From positions 1 to 6,775 of the forward strand of contig JALOOS010000125.1 in assembly GCA_025454275.1 (NCBI GenBank): a DNA stretch of 6,775 nt, read 5' to 3'. The notes below the pieces were generated by a model that had not been told where the DNA came from, ran no database searches, and was given only the letters and a program-made list of their open reading frames with translations. Source of the DNA: Desulfobacterales bacterium. Its GTDB lineage: Bacteria; Desulfobacterota; Desulfobacteria; Desulfobacterales; SpSt-501. Both the position numbers and the translations under genes were made by a program. This document shows positions 1 through 5,746 of this stretch, one piece after another (the first letter of the stretch is position 1; each line of letters opens with the position of its first letter).

Positions 1-576
1 GACTCGGCCTTCCAGACGATCGACCAGATGATCCAGTTCGCCAAGGACAACCCCAACAAGCTCAATTTCGGCTCTCCGGGCGTCGGCAGCCTGGGGCATT
101 TCTCCGGCGAGCTGTTCAAGAGCGCGACGAAAATCTCCTTTAAACACGTTCCGTTTTCCGGTTCCGCACCCAGCGTCACCGCCTTGATGGGAGGGCATAT
201 CGACTTTCTGGTGACGGCCCTGCCCGCGATCTCCGGCAAAGTGGCCTCCGGGGATCTGCGCGTGCTGGCATCCTTCGCGGAAAAGCGGCTGCCCGAAATA
301 AAGGATGTGCCCACGTTCAGCGAAAAAGGACATCCCCAGGTGGTCATGTCCGGCTGGTTCGGCTTCGTCGCCCCGGCCAAAACCCCTGCGGCCATCGTGC
401 AGAAGCTGAACCAGGCCGTCGGCAAAACCATCCAGGACCCGGGCATGGAGGAGGTGCTCAAAAAGCTCGGCTTCAACCCGGCCTATCTCTCCTCCGACCA
501 GCTGAAGACGTTCATCGGCGATGAGCTCAAGCGGGCCTCTGAGATCGCCAAGCGGGAGAACATCGTCATCAATTGA
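1..576 (+). CDS. TctC/Bug-family tripartite tricarboxylate transporter substrate-binding protein, 3' part
   Basis: The reading frame is open from base 1 to the TGA at 574-576, giving the last 191 residues of a protein that in this family is usually about 320 residues. The signal peptide and N-terminal lobe lie outside the window, so the first in-frame ATG (base 28) is not the real start. Family hallmarks seen are the segment NFGSPGVGSLGHFSGELF, then HVPFSGSAPSVTALMGGHIDF, LRVLASFAEKRLPEIKDVPTF, and WFGFVAPAKTPAAIVQKLN near the C-terminus. Such proteins are periplasmic receptors that bind carboxylates or related small solutes and deliver them to the TctA/TctB membrane pair, or act as solitary sensors. 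No TctA or TctB gene is visible here. The next gene is a damaged GntR regulator that may once have controlled this uptake system. The ligand cannot be read from the sequence. Family assignment is firm. Confidence 0.9.
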   Translation, partial: DSAFQTIDQMIQFAKDNPNKLNFGSPGVGSLGHFSGELFKSATKISFKHVPFSGSAPSVTALMGGHIDFLVTALPAISGKVASGDLRVLASFAEKRLPEIKDVPTFSEKGHPQVVMSGWFGFVAPAKTPAAIVQKLNQAVGKTIQDPGMEEVLKKLGFNPAYLSSDQLKTFIGDELKRASEIAKRENIVIN

Positions 577-709
577 GCGCTTTCACCCTCCGGCGGCAAC
601 CGGGCCCGCGCCGGACTCCACCCTGATTCACCCACCGCAGGTGCGCCCCCGTCCGCCGCGCGACCAGGCACGGCGGGCCGGGGCGGCCCCGCGGGAATGG
701 AGCATGCTC

Positions 710-1415
710 ATGAAAACCCCTGCCGGGCTGCGCATCGTTCGGCCGAAGCCGGTTCCCGGCCGATCCGCCGCGCACAAGAGCGTTCCGCGATATTATCTGG
801 TGCAGAGCGGGGTGTTGAACCGGATTGAAAAAGGGGAGTACGGCCCGGGAGACATGATCCCCACTGAAAAGGAGCTGGCGAGCGCCTTCGGGGTGAGCAT
901 CGGCACCGTCAAAACCGCGTTGCTGAATCTCGTGAATTCCGGCCTGCTATTCCGGGTTCAGGGCAAGGGAACCTTCGTCTCCGGCTCGATGATCGGGCGC
1001 GACAAGCTCCGCCTTTACCACTTCGTCTCGGATTTTGAGAAGCAGGACGCCCCTCGACCGGATGTTTACGCTGCAAAACCTCCCGGTGGTGTACGCTTCA
1101 TCGTTTCTACCCCGGAACGTGTTCAAGGGCCTCGACCGATTCCCACGGGAAACCTTCGAAGCCAAACCGCTTTACCGGCTGATCGAGGATGCCTATAAGC
1201 TGCCGACCGTGCGCTACCAGGAGATGTTCGCAGCCTGCCGCGCCGCTGCCGACATCCGCCGTCACCTGAAGGCCTCGCCTGCATTCCCGCTGCTTTCGGT
1301 CGAAATGCTGGCCTTAACGTTTCAGAACCGCCCCATCGAATACCGGGTCAGTTATTGCCGCACGGACCGGGTGAAGCTCTTCCGCATGCCCGCCCACCCC
1401 CAGAGCGTGATCTGA
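710..1415 (+). pseudogene. GntR/HutC-type transcriptional regulator, disrupted by internal deletion and frameshift
   Basis: The ATG at 710 follows GGAG (699-702) by 7 nt, so it is preferred over the ATG at 704. The first frame encodes a complete GntR winged helix at about residues 26-92, including YGPGDMIPTEKELASAFGVS, then VKTALLNLVNSGLLFRVQGK and GTFV. It then begins a UTRA domain (LYHFVSDFEKQDAPRP). After about base 1060 this frame loses similarity and stops at 1196-1198. A different frame then reads MFTLQNLPVVYASSFLPRNVF, PLYRLIEDAYKLPTVRYQE and IEYRVSYCRTDRVKLFR, which are the middle and end of a UTRA effector domain, up to the TGA at 1413-1415. Compared with intact HutC-family regulators, roughly 30 residues between the two halves are absent. 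A deletion of about 100 bp, not a multiple of three, fits better than a single-base slip. The 162-residue product of the first frame could still bind DNA without sensing a ligand. An assembly error is the main alternative. Confidence 0.8.
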
Positions 1416-1450
1416 GCCGACGCAACGCACGGTGTCCGGCCGCCGTCACC

Positions 1451-2368
1451 TCATAATTTTTCGCGGTCGTGATAGAGGACCCGGTCCTTCATGATCATGG
1501 TCCCGATCCCCTTGTAGGTGAAGATCTCGAGCAGGATGCAGTGGGGGATCCGGCCGTCGATGATGTGGGTGCGCCCCACCCCCTTTTCGAGGGCGTCGAT
1601 GCACCCCTGCACCTTCGGGATCATCCCGCCGACGATGATCTTCCGATCGATCAGATCGTGCACCTCTTTGATGGTGAGGGCGGAGAGCACCTCGCCCTGC
1701 TTGCCCTGTGACTTCACCCCCTCGACATCGGTCAGGAAGATCAGTTTTTCCGCCTTCACCGCGACGGCGATCTCGCCCGCCACGTCGTCGGCGTTGATGT
1801 TGAAGCTCTCGCCGTTCGGCCCGATCCCGATCGGCGCCACGACCGGGATGTACTCGTCGCGCGCGACCAGGGTGAGCAGCGAGGAGTTGATCCGTGTGAT
1901 CTCGCCCACCTGCCCCAGGTCCACCTCCCTGCCGTCGCTGAAGGCCCGGCGCTTGGTGCACTCGATCAGGCGGCCGTCGATCCCGCACAGACCGATCGCC
2001 TTGCCGCCCTTTTCGTTCAGGAGCGAGACGATCTCCTTGTTGGTCTTGCCCACCAGAACCATTTGGGCGATTTCCATGGTGGCCGGGTCGGTGACCCGCA
2101 GCCCGTTGACGAACTGGCTCTGGATCTCGAATTTTTCGAGGGTTTTCGTGATCTCCGGCCCGCCCCCGTGGACCACGATCGGGTTCATGCCGATGAACTT
2201 GAGCAGCGTGATGTCCTCCATCACGGAGTTCTTGAGCGTCTCGTTGATCATGGCGTTGCCGCCGTATTTCACGACGACCGTCTTGCCGTAGAGCTTCTGG
2301 ATGTACGGCAGCGCCTCGATCAGGATTTCCGCTTTCTTGATGAGCGTGTCCATCTCACTGAACTGCAT
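1451..2368 (-). CDS. argB: N-acetylglutamate kinase (ArgB), arginine biosynthesis
   Basis: This cytosolic enzyme phosphorylates N-acetyl-L-glutamate with ATP in the second step of arginine synthesis. It has 305 residues, a usual length. Amino-acid-kinase motifs are VKYGGNAM (33-40, Lys34), HGGGPEI (67-73), NGLRVTD (88-94), NINADDVAGEIA (190-201), FLTDVEGV (211-218) and GGMIPKV (247-253, Lys252). The leader MDTLIKKAEILIEALPYIQK resembles the extra N-terminal helix of arginine-inhibited, hexameric forms, and the C-terminal HCILLEIFTYKGIGTMI also fits. Feedback inhibition by arginine is therefore likely, but inferred. The start is chosen from GGAGGT at 2375-2380, well spaced from the ATG; an internal Met6 has no comparable site. 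The gene stands alone: no other arg gene is in the window, and its neighbours on both sides run on the + strand. Its own promoter lies just upstream. It ends 35 nt from the convergent broken regulator, with no clear terminator between them. Confidence 0.97.
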   Translation of the reverse strand: MQFSEMDTLIKKAEILIEALPYIQKLYGKTVVVKYGGNAMINETLKNSVMEDITLLKFIGMNPIVVHGGGPEITKTLEKFEIQSQFVNGLRVTDPATMEIAQMVLVGKTNKEIVSLLNEKGGKAIGLCGIDGRLIECTKRRAFSDGREVDLGQVGEITRINSSLLTLVARDEYIPVVAPIGIGPNGESFNINADDVAGEIAVAVKAEKLIFLTDVEGVKSQGKQGEVLSALTIKEVHDLIDRKIIVGGMIPKVQGCIDALEKGVGRTHIIDGRIPHCILLEIFTYKGIGTMIMKDRVLYHDREKL

Positions 2369-2374
2369 TGCGCC

Positions 2375-2380
2375 ACCTCC
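2375..2380 (-). promoter_or_regulatory. Ribosome binding site of argB
   Basis: Read on the - strand this is GGAGGT, a near-perfect anti-16S match, ending 6 nt before the ATG at 2368-2366. It settles the start at Met1 rather than Met6. Confidence 0.85.
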
Positions 2381-2403
2381 GGGTAAAGGTCGATCGAGCC
2401 CGA

Positions 2404-2433
2404 AGTAAACCCCAACCGCGCGGCGGTTGTCAA
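2404..2433 (-). promoter_or_regulatory. Putative sigma70-type promoter of argB
   Basis: On the - strand, TTGACA (2433-2428, perfect -35) is followed after 18 bp by TTTACT (2409-2404, 4/6 match to TATAAT). Transcription would start near 2397, leaving a leader of about 29 nt that carries the GGAGGT ribosome site. The spacer is occupied by a palindrome, described separately, which suggests regulation. This is read from sequence only. Confidence 0.6.
2413..2429. repeat. Perfect inverted repeat inside the argB promoter spacer (candidate operator)
   Basis: CAACCGC-GCG-GCGGTTG has two perfect 7-bp arms around a 3-bp centre. It fills the gap between the -35 and -10 boxes of the argB promoter and overlaps the inner edge of the -35 box, a classic place for a repressor site. 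It does not resemble the AT-rich ARG box of ArgR. Because transcription would begin downstream of it, it would act as DNA and not as an RNA hairpin in the argB leader. The binding protein is unknown, and the GC-rich background raises the chance of coincidence. Confidence 0.4.
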
Positions 2434-2447
2434 GGGCGGGAGGGGGC

Positions 2448-2469
2448 CGAACCCACCGGGGGCGGTTCG
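2448..2469. repeat. Short inverted repeat in the divergent spacer
   Basis: CGAACC and GGTTCG form perfect 6-bp arms separated by 10 bp of GC-rich sequence. It lies upstream of both divergent promoters. No T-run follows on either strand, so it is not an intrinsic terminator. It could be an activator or repressor site, or chance. Confidence 0.25.
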
Positions 2470-2504
2470 TGCGCGCAACCCGCCCTGTGGCGGCGCATCG
2501 TCAG

Positions 2505-2527
2505 TGCCGCAGTGCTTGACAGCGGCA
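2505..2527. repeat. Inverted repeat flanking the -35 box of the GntR/FCD regulator gene
   Basis: TGCCGC (2505-2510) and GCGGCA (2522-2527) are perfect 6-bp arms with an 11-bp gap. The gap contains the TTGACA -35 hexamer, so a bound protein would mask the promoter. It is a possible operator, but short and GC-rich, hence low confidence. Confidence 0.3.
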
Positions 2528-2545
2528 GGGCGAATCGGGTATTTT
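2516..2545 (+). promoter_or_regulatory. Putative sigma70-type promoter of the regulator-dehydrogenase-Etf operon
   Basis: TTGACA at 2516-2521 is a perfect -35 box; TATTTT at 2540-2545 is a 4/6 -10 box after an 18-bp spacer, followed by an AT-rich stretch that stands out from the GC-rich surroundings. Transcription would start about 7 nt after the -10 box, at or next to the ATG at 2553. The message would then be leaderless or nearly so. No ribosome site is visible before that ATG. Confidence 0.6.
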
Positions 2546-2552
2546 TAATTAT

Positions 2553-3281
2553 ATGGTTACCAGGTTGTCTGATGACTTGACCCTGCCAGACGCCCCGCGC
2601 CTCCCGGAGCGGGTGGCAGCCGTCATCGCCCGTCAGATTGCGGAGGGACGGTATCGGCCGGGCGCAAAGCTCCCTCCGGAATCCCGGTTGAGCGAGGTCT
2701 TCGGCGTCAGCCGCTCGGTTGTCCGGGAGGCGATCTCGCGGCTGAAGACCGAGGGGCTGCTCGACTCGCGCCAGGGCAAAGGGGTGATGGTGCTCGCCCC
2801 GGCGGCCCGAACCGCCTTCCGGATGGAGGCCGTCAACCGGCTCTCGCAGCAGGAGCTTGCGCAGTTCTACGAAATGCGGTCCGTCGTCGAGAGCGAGACG
2901 GCGGCCTTGGCCGCCCGCCGCCGGAATGCCGCCGATCTAAAGCGGCTGCGCGGCTGTCTTGCCCGGATGGCCCAGGCCGTCGAGGAGGGCACCGACGGCA
3001 CCGGGCCCGATGTGGAGTTCCACCGGAACCTCGCCGAGGCGAGCGGCAACCGCTACTTGAAGGAGCTCATGGAGTTCCTCAACGCCCGGGCCGGGCAGGT
3101 GATCCGCACCGCACGGGATCACTCCAGCCGCAGCGCGAAGCTGCCTGCCCAAGTGCAGCGGGAGCACGAAGAGATCTTTGAGGCGATATCGGCCGGGGAT
3201 GCGGAGGCCGCACGGAGGATCTCGCGGCGCCACCTGCAAAACGCCGCCCGGCGGCTGGGCATCTCAACACTGGGCGCATAA
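2553..3281 (+). CDS. GntR-family transcriptional regulator, FadR/LldR subfamily (FCD domain)
   Basis: The 242-residue protein has a GntR winged helix at about residues 18-80 (YRPGAKLPPESRLSEVFGVS, then VVREAISRLKTEGLL and RQGKGVMV). An all-helical FCD effector domain follows at about 100-236. The FCD metal and ligand site is intact: Asp153 and His157 in DVEFHRNLAEASGN, His205 in REHEEIF, and His227 in RRHLQN, with Arg109 in YEMRSVVE. FCD regulators usually sense small carboxylates; LldR, GlcC, PdhR and LctA control lactate, glycolate or pyruvate genes. It is the first gene of the apparent operon, 25 nt before the 2-hydroxy-acid dehydrogenase, so a repressor or activator of those genes and of itself is a reasonable inference. 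The ATG at 2553 lacks a Shine-Dalgarno sequence and lies about 8 nt after the promoter -10 box. A slightly later TTG start (2565 or 2577) is possible and would not affect the domains. Confidence 0.9.
   Translation: MVTRLSDDLTLPDAPRLPERVAAVIARQIAEGRYRPGAKLPPESRLSEVFGVSRSVVREAISRLKTEGLLDSRQGKGVMVLAPAARTAFRMEAVNRLSQQELAQFYEMRSVVESETAALAARRRNAADLKRLRGCLARMAQAVEEGTDGTGPDVEFHRNLAEASGNRYLKELMEFLNARAGQVIRTARDHSSRSAKLPAQVQREHEEIFEAISAGDAEAARRISRRHLQNAARRLGISTLGA
2554..2578. promoter_or_regulatory. Candidate autoregulatory operator over the start of the GntR/FCD gene
   Basis: Two adjoining dyads cover the expected transcription start. TGGTTACCA (2554-2562) is a TGGT-N-ACCA palindrome. The next 17 bases (2562-2578) match the E. 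coli FadR consensus AACTGGTCNGACCAGTT at 11 of 16 defined positions, with the central GTC-T-GA intact. FadR-subfamily regulators commonly bind GT/AC dyads of this type near their own promoters. Overlap with codons 1-9 means some of the pattern may be coding constraint or chance. Confidence 0.3.
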
Positions 3282-3295
3282 CCCACCACCGCGCG

Positions 3296-3300
3296 AAGGA
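3296..3300 (+). promoter_or_regulatory. Ribosome binding site of the FAD-linked dehydrogenase gene
   Basis: AAGGA with 6 nt to the ATG at 3307. The open frame extends upstream into the regulator gene, and this site decides the true start. Confidence 0.75.
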
Positions 3301-3306
3301 CACCCC

Positions 3307-4935
3307 ATGTTCGAAATTACCAGCCGGCTTCCGGAGAGCGTCCCCTTCGACACGATCCGCCGGGTAGACGGCTTCGAGGCGATCGCTGCCGAATTTCCGG
3401 CCTATCTCACCGACGAGTCCAAGTTTTCCTGCAAGCCCTTCGACCACCTCTTCTTTCCGCGAAGCGAGGCGGAGCTCTCCTCTGTGCTGCGGGAGATGAG
3501 CCGGCGCGGGGTCAAGGTCACCATCGCCGGCGCCCGCACCGGGCTTGTGGGCGGCTGCGTGCCCGATCAGGGGGCCCTCGTCTCGCTCGAGAACTTCGAC
3601 CGGGTGCTCGCCCTTTACTTCGACACCCCCGCCGCCGAGTGGCGGCTCAGAGCCCAGTGCGCCGTGAACCTGAGAACCATCGCCGCCCAGCTAGCGGTCA
3701 AACGCCTGCCGGACATCGAACGCTGCGCCGACGGGATGACCCTGATCGAGATGGACCGTTTCCGGCAGGACCCCGACCACTACTTCTACCCGCCGGATCC
3801 CACCGAGATGAGCGCCTCCCTGGGCGGTACGGTGGCGACGAACGCCTCGGGCGCGCGCACCTTCCGCTACGGCCCGACCCGCGACTGGGTGCGGGCCATC
3901 CGCGTCATGCTCGCCAACGGCGAGTGGCTGGAGATCCCCCGGGGCAAGTACTTCGCCTCCCCGGGCGGCGGGTTCACCGTCACCGACTCGACCGGCACCG
4001 ACTACAAGCTCCGGATCCCGAGCTATGATTCGCCCCGTACCAAGAACACGGCCGGTTTCTTTGCCGCCCCCCACATGGATCTGATCGACCTCTTCATCGG
4101 CTCGGAGGGAGCCTTCGGCGTCATCACCGAGGTGAGCGTGGCCCTGCTCAGGCGGCAGCCGAAGATCTCGGCCGTCCAGTTTCTTGCATCCGACGACCAG
4201 GCCATCGCCCTGGTCGAAGCCCTTCGCGCCGACCCGGCCATCCGGCTCGACTTTTTGGAGTTCTACTCCGGAACCGCGGTCGACCTGCTGCGCCGGCGGC
4301 AGGAACGGGATGCCCGGTCGGTCGGCACGCCCGCCATCCCTGAAACGGCCGGGGCGGCCCTTTTTTTCGAGCTGGATTTCGACCCGGCGGACCGCAACGT
4401 GCAGATGGATGCCCTCGCGGCGGCGACCCGGCGCTGCGGGGCTTCATTGCGGGACTCCTGGTCCGCCTACGAAAACCGGGAACTGGAGCGGCTCAAGAAC
4501 TTCCGCCACATCCTGCCCGAGACCATCAACGCCCTCATCGCCGAGCGCAAGAAAAAGCACCCGGGCCTGCACAAGCTCGGCACCGATCTCGCCGTGCCCG
4601 ACGAGCGTCTGGCCGACATGTGGGCGGTTTATCGCGATGCCCTGGCCGGCGCCGGGCTGGAATGGGCCGCCTTCGGCCACATCGGCAACAACCACCTGCA
4701 TATCAATATCCTGCCGCGCGACATGGAGGATCTCCGGAAGGCGCTCGGCCTCTATCAGATGTTCGCGGAGAAGGCGGTCGCCTTCGGCGGGACGGTGTCG
4801 GCCGAGCACGGGATCGGCAAGCTCAAGGCCAAGTTCCTGAAGACCATGTACGGTGAATCGGAAATCGAGCAGATGCGCGCGGTGAAGCGGGCCCTGGATC
4901 CGCAGCTGCTGCTCAACCCGGGGAATATCTTTTAA
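3307..4935 (+). CDS. FAD-linked 2-hydroxy-acid dehydrogenase, GlcD/D-lactate dehydrogenase family
   Basis: The 542-residue cytosolic flavoprotein has no signal peptide or membrane segment. An N-terminal FAD-binding domain of the VAO/PCMH type (about 45-285) shows IAGARTGLVGGCVP (73-86), PPDPTEMSASLGGTVATNAS (162-181) and LFIGSEGAFGVITEV (262-276). A C-terminal FAD-oxidase domain follows, with the family's histidine-rich site GHIGNNHLHINI (457-468), SAEHGIGKLK (498-507) and the closing DPQLLLNPGNIF. It should oxidise a 2-hydroxy acid such as D-lactate to the 2-oxo acid and pass electrons to the EtfBA pair encoded next to it (2-nt gap to etfB). It is longer than typical GlcD/LctD proteins (about 460-500 residues). 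Extra sequence lies around 130-160 and 205-260, where the usual motif becomes TKNTAGFFAAPHMDLIDLFI. Substrate choice is therefore uncertain: D-lactate is favoured by context, while glycolate, 2-hydroxyglutarate or another hydroxy acid is possible. Confidence 0.88.
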   Translation: MFEITSRLPESVPFDTIRRVDGFEAIAAEFPAYLTDESKFSCKPFDHLFFPRSEAELSSVLREMSRRGVKVTIAGARTGLVGGCVPDQGALVSLENFDRVLALYFDTPAAEWRLRAQCAVNLRTIAAQLAVKRLPDIERCADGMTLIEMDRFRQDPDHYFYPPDPTEMSASLGGTVATNASGARTFRYGPTRDWVRAIRVMLANGEWLEIPRGKYFASPGGGFTVTDSTGTDYKLRIPSYDSPRTKNTAGFFAAPHMDLIDLFIGSEGAFGVITEVSVALLRRQPKISAVQFLASDDQAIALVEALRADPAIRLDFLEFYSGTAVDLLRRRQERDARSVGTPAIPETAGAALFFELDFDPADRNVQMDALAAATRRCGASLRDSWSAYENRELERLKNFRHILPETINALIAERKKKHPGLHKLGTDLAVPDERLADMWAVYRDALAGAGLEWAAFGHIGNNHLHINILPRDMEDLRKALGLYQMFAEKAVAFGGTVSAEHGIGKLKAKFLKTMYGESEIEQMRAVKRALDPQLLLNPGNIF

Positions 4936-4937
4936 TT

Positions 4938-5735
4938 ATGAAACTCGTCGTCTGCGTCAAACAGGTGCCGGAGATCACCGACGTGCGGGTCAACCCCGAG
5001 ACCGGGACCCTGATCCGCGAAGGGGTGGCCTCGATTTTGAACCCCTTCTGCGAGTATGCACTGGACCACGCGGTGCGACTCAAGGCGGTGCACCCGGAGA
5101 TCGAGATCATCGCCGTCAGCATGGGCCCGCCGCAGGCGGAGGCGGTTCTCCTGCGCTGCCTCGAGCTGGGAGCGGACCGGGCGGTGCTCGTGAGCGACCG
5201 CCAGTTCGCCGGCGCCGACACCTGGGCCACGGCGCTGACGCTGGCGGCCGTCGTGCGCAAGGAGGCGGCCGACGCGGAGCTGATCCTGGTCGGCAAACAG
5301 GCGATCGACGGGGATACGGCCCAGGTGGGGCCGGAGCTCGCCGAGATCCTGGGCATGGCCCAGATCATGTACGGGGTGGAGATCTCCTTGACCCCCAACC
5401 GCAAACGGATCCGCGTCAAGCGCGAAATCGAATCAGGCTACGAGGTGATCGAGGCGAGGCTCCCGGTCCTGGTCTCGGCGAGCAAGGGGGAGAATCTGAG
5501 ACGCATGCCCTCCCTCGCCGATGTGCTGGCGGCGCGCGGCAAGGAGATCCGCAGGATCACCGCCGCTGCACTGGACCTGAAGGAGTCCGAGCTCGGCCTG
5601 GCCGGCTCCTACACCCAGGTGGTCAAGGTCTTTCCGCCCGCACCGAAACAGGGCGGACGCACGATCGAGGGCCTCGATCCGGCGTCCGCGGCCGCGCAGA
5701 TCGCCGCCTTCCTCACATCCGAAGGATTCATATAG
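4938..5735 (+). CDS. etfB: Electron transfer flavoprotein beta subunit (EtfB), bifurcating-type motif
   Basis: The 265-residue protein begins MKLVVCVKQVPEITDVRVNP, the standard EtfB start, and runs through the nucleotide-binding fold with LELGADRAVLVSD (75-87), GADTWATA (92-99) and GKQAIDGDTAQVGP (119-132). In ordinary Etfs, whose beta subunit holds AMP, the last motif reads like AIDDDANQTGQ. The GDTAQVGP form is associated with Etfs that bind a second, bifurcating FAD in EtfB. RVKREIESGYEVIEARLPVLVS (158-179) is also typical. EtfB pairs with EtfA to carry electrons between the dehydrogenase and, in the bifurcating type, NAD(H) and ferredoxin. The ATG lies 2 nt after the stop of the dehydrogenase gene, so translation is probably coupled; GGGGA at 4920-4924 is a distant ribosome site. 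The bifurcating role is inferred from the motif and neighbours. Confidence 0.94.
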   Translation: MKLVVCVKQVPEITDVRVNPETGTLIREGVASILNPFCEYALDHAVRLKAVHPEIEIIAVSMGPPQAEAVLLRCLELGADRAVLVSDRQFAGADTWATALTLAAVVRKEAADAELILVGKQAIDGDTAQVGPELAEILGMAQIMYGVEISLTPNRKRIRVKREIESGYEVIEARLPVLVSASKGENLRRMPSLADVLAARGKEIRRITAAALDLKESELGLAGSYTQVVKVFPPAPKQGGRTIEGLDPASAAAQIAAFLTSEGFI

Positions 5736-5746
5736 AAAGCGCCCCC

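Noticed and set aside
590..614. Hairpin CCGGCG-N13-CGCCGG after the binding-protein gene
   Set aside because: It is a short stem with a large loop and no following T-run, so there is no good case for an intrinsic terminator in this GC-rich stretch.
679..691. Palindrome CGGGGC-G-GCCCCG upstream of the broken regulator
   Set aside because: It is pure G/C in a region rich in such runs, and no promoter is recognisable beside it. It could be an old operator, but nothing supports that.
521..709. Upstream extension of the HutC regulator frame from base 521
   Set aside because: It overlaps the end of the binding-protein gene and encodes Pro/Arg-rich sequence unlike the family. The GGAG-preceded ATG at 710 is the sensible start.
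1040..1075. Programmed ribosomal frameshift in the HutC regulator
   Set aside because: No slippery heptamer or downstream structure stands out, and the missing UTRA residues cannot be explained by a frame change alone.
1416..1465. Possible bidirectional terminator between the broken regulator and argB
   Set aside because: Only a 5-bp stem with a wobble pair (ACGGT/GCCGT) is present, and the nearby T-run is separated from it and lies inside the argB coding end.
1518..2291. Open frame of 257 codons on the + strand within argB
   Set aside because: It is antisense to a complete, motif-verified ArgB and has no recognisable protein features.
4184..4840. Open frame of 218 codons in another + frame inside the dehydrogenase gene
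   Set aside because: The Arg/Pro/Ser-rich translation is typical of a shifted frame in GC-rich DNA; the overlapping dehydrogenase frame has all family motifs.
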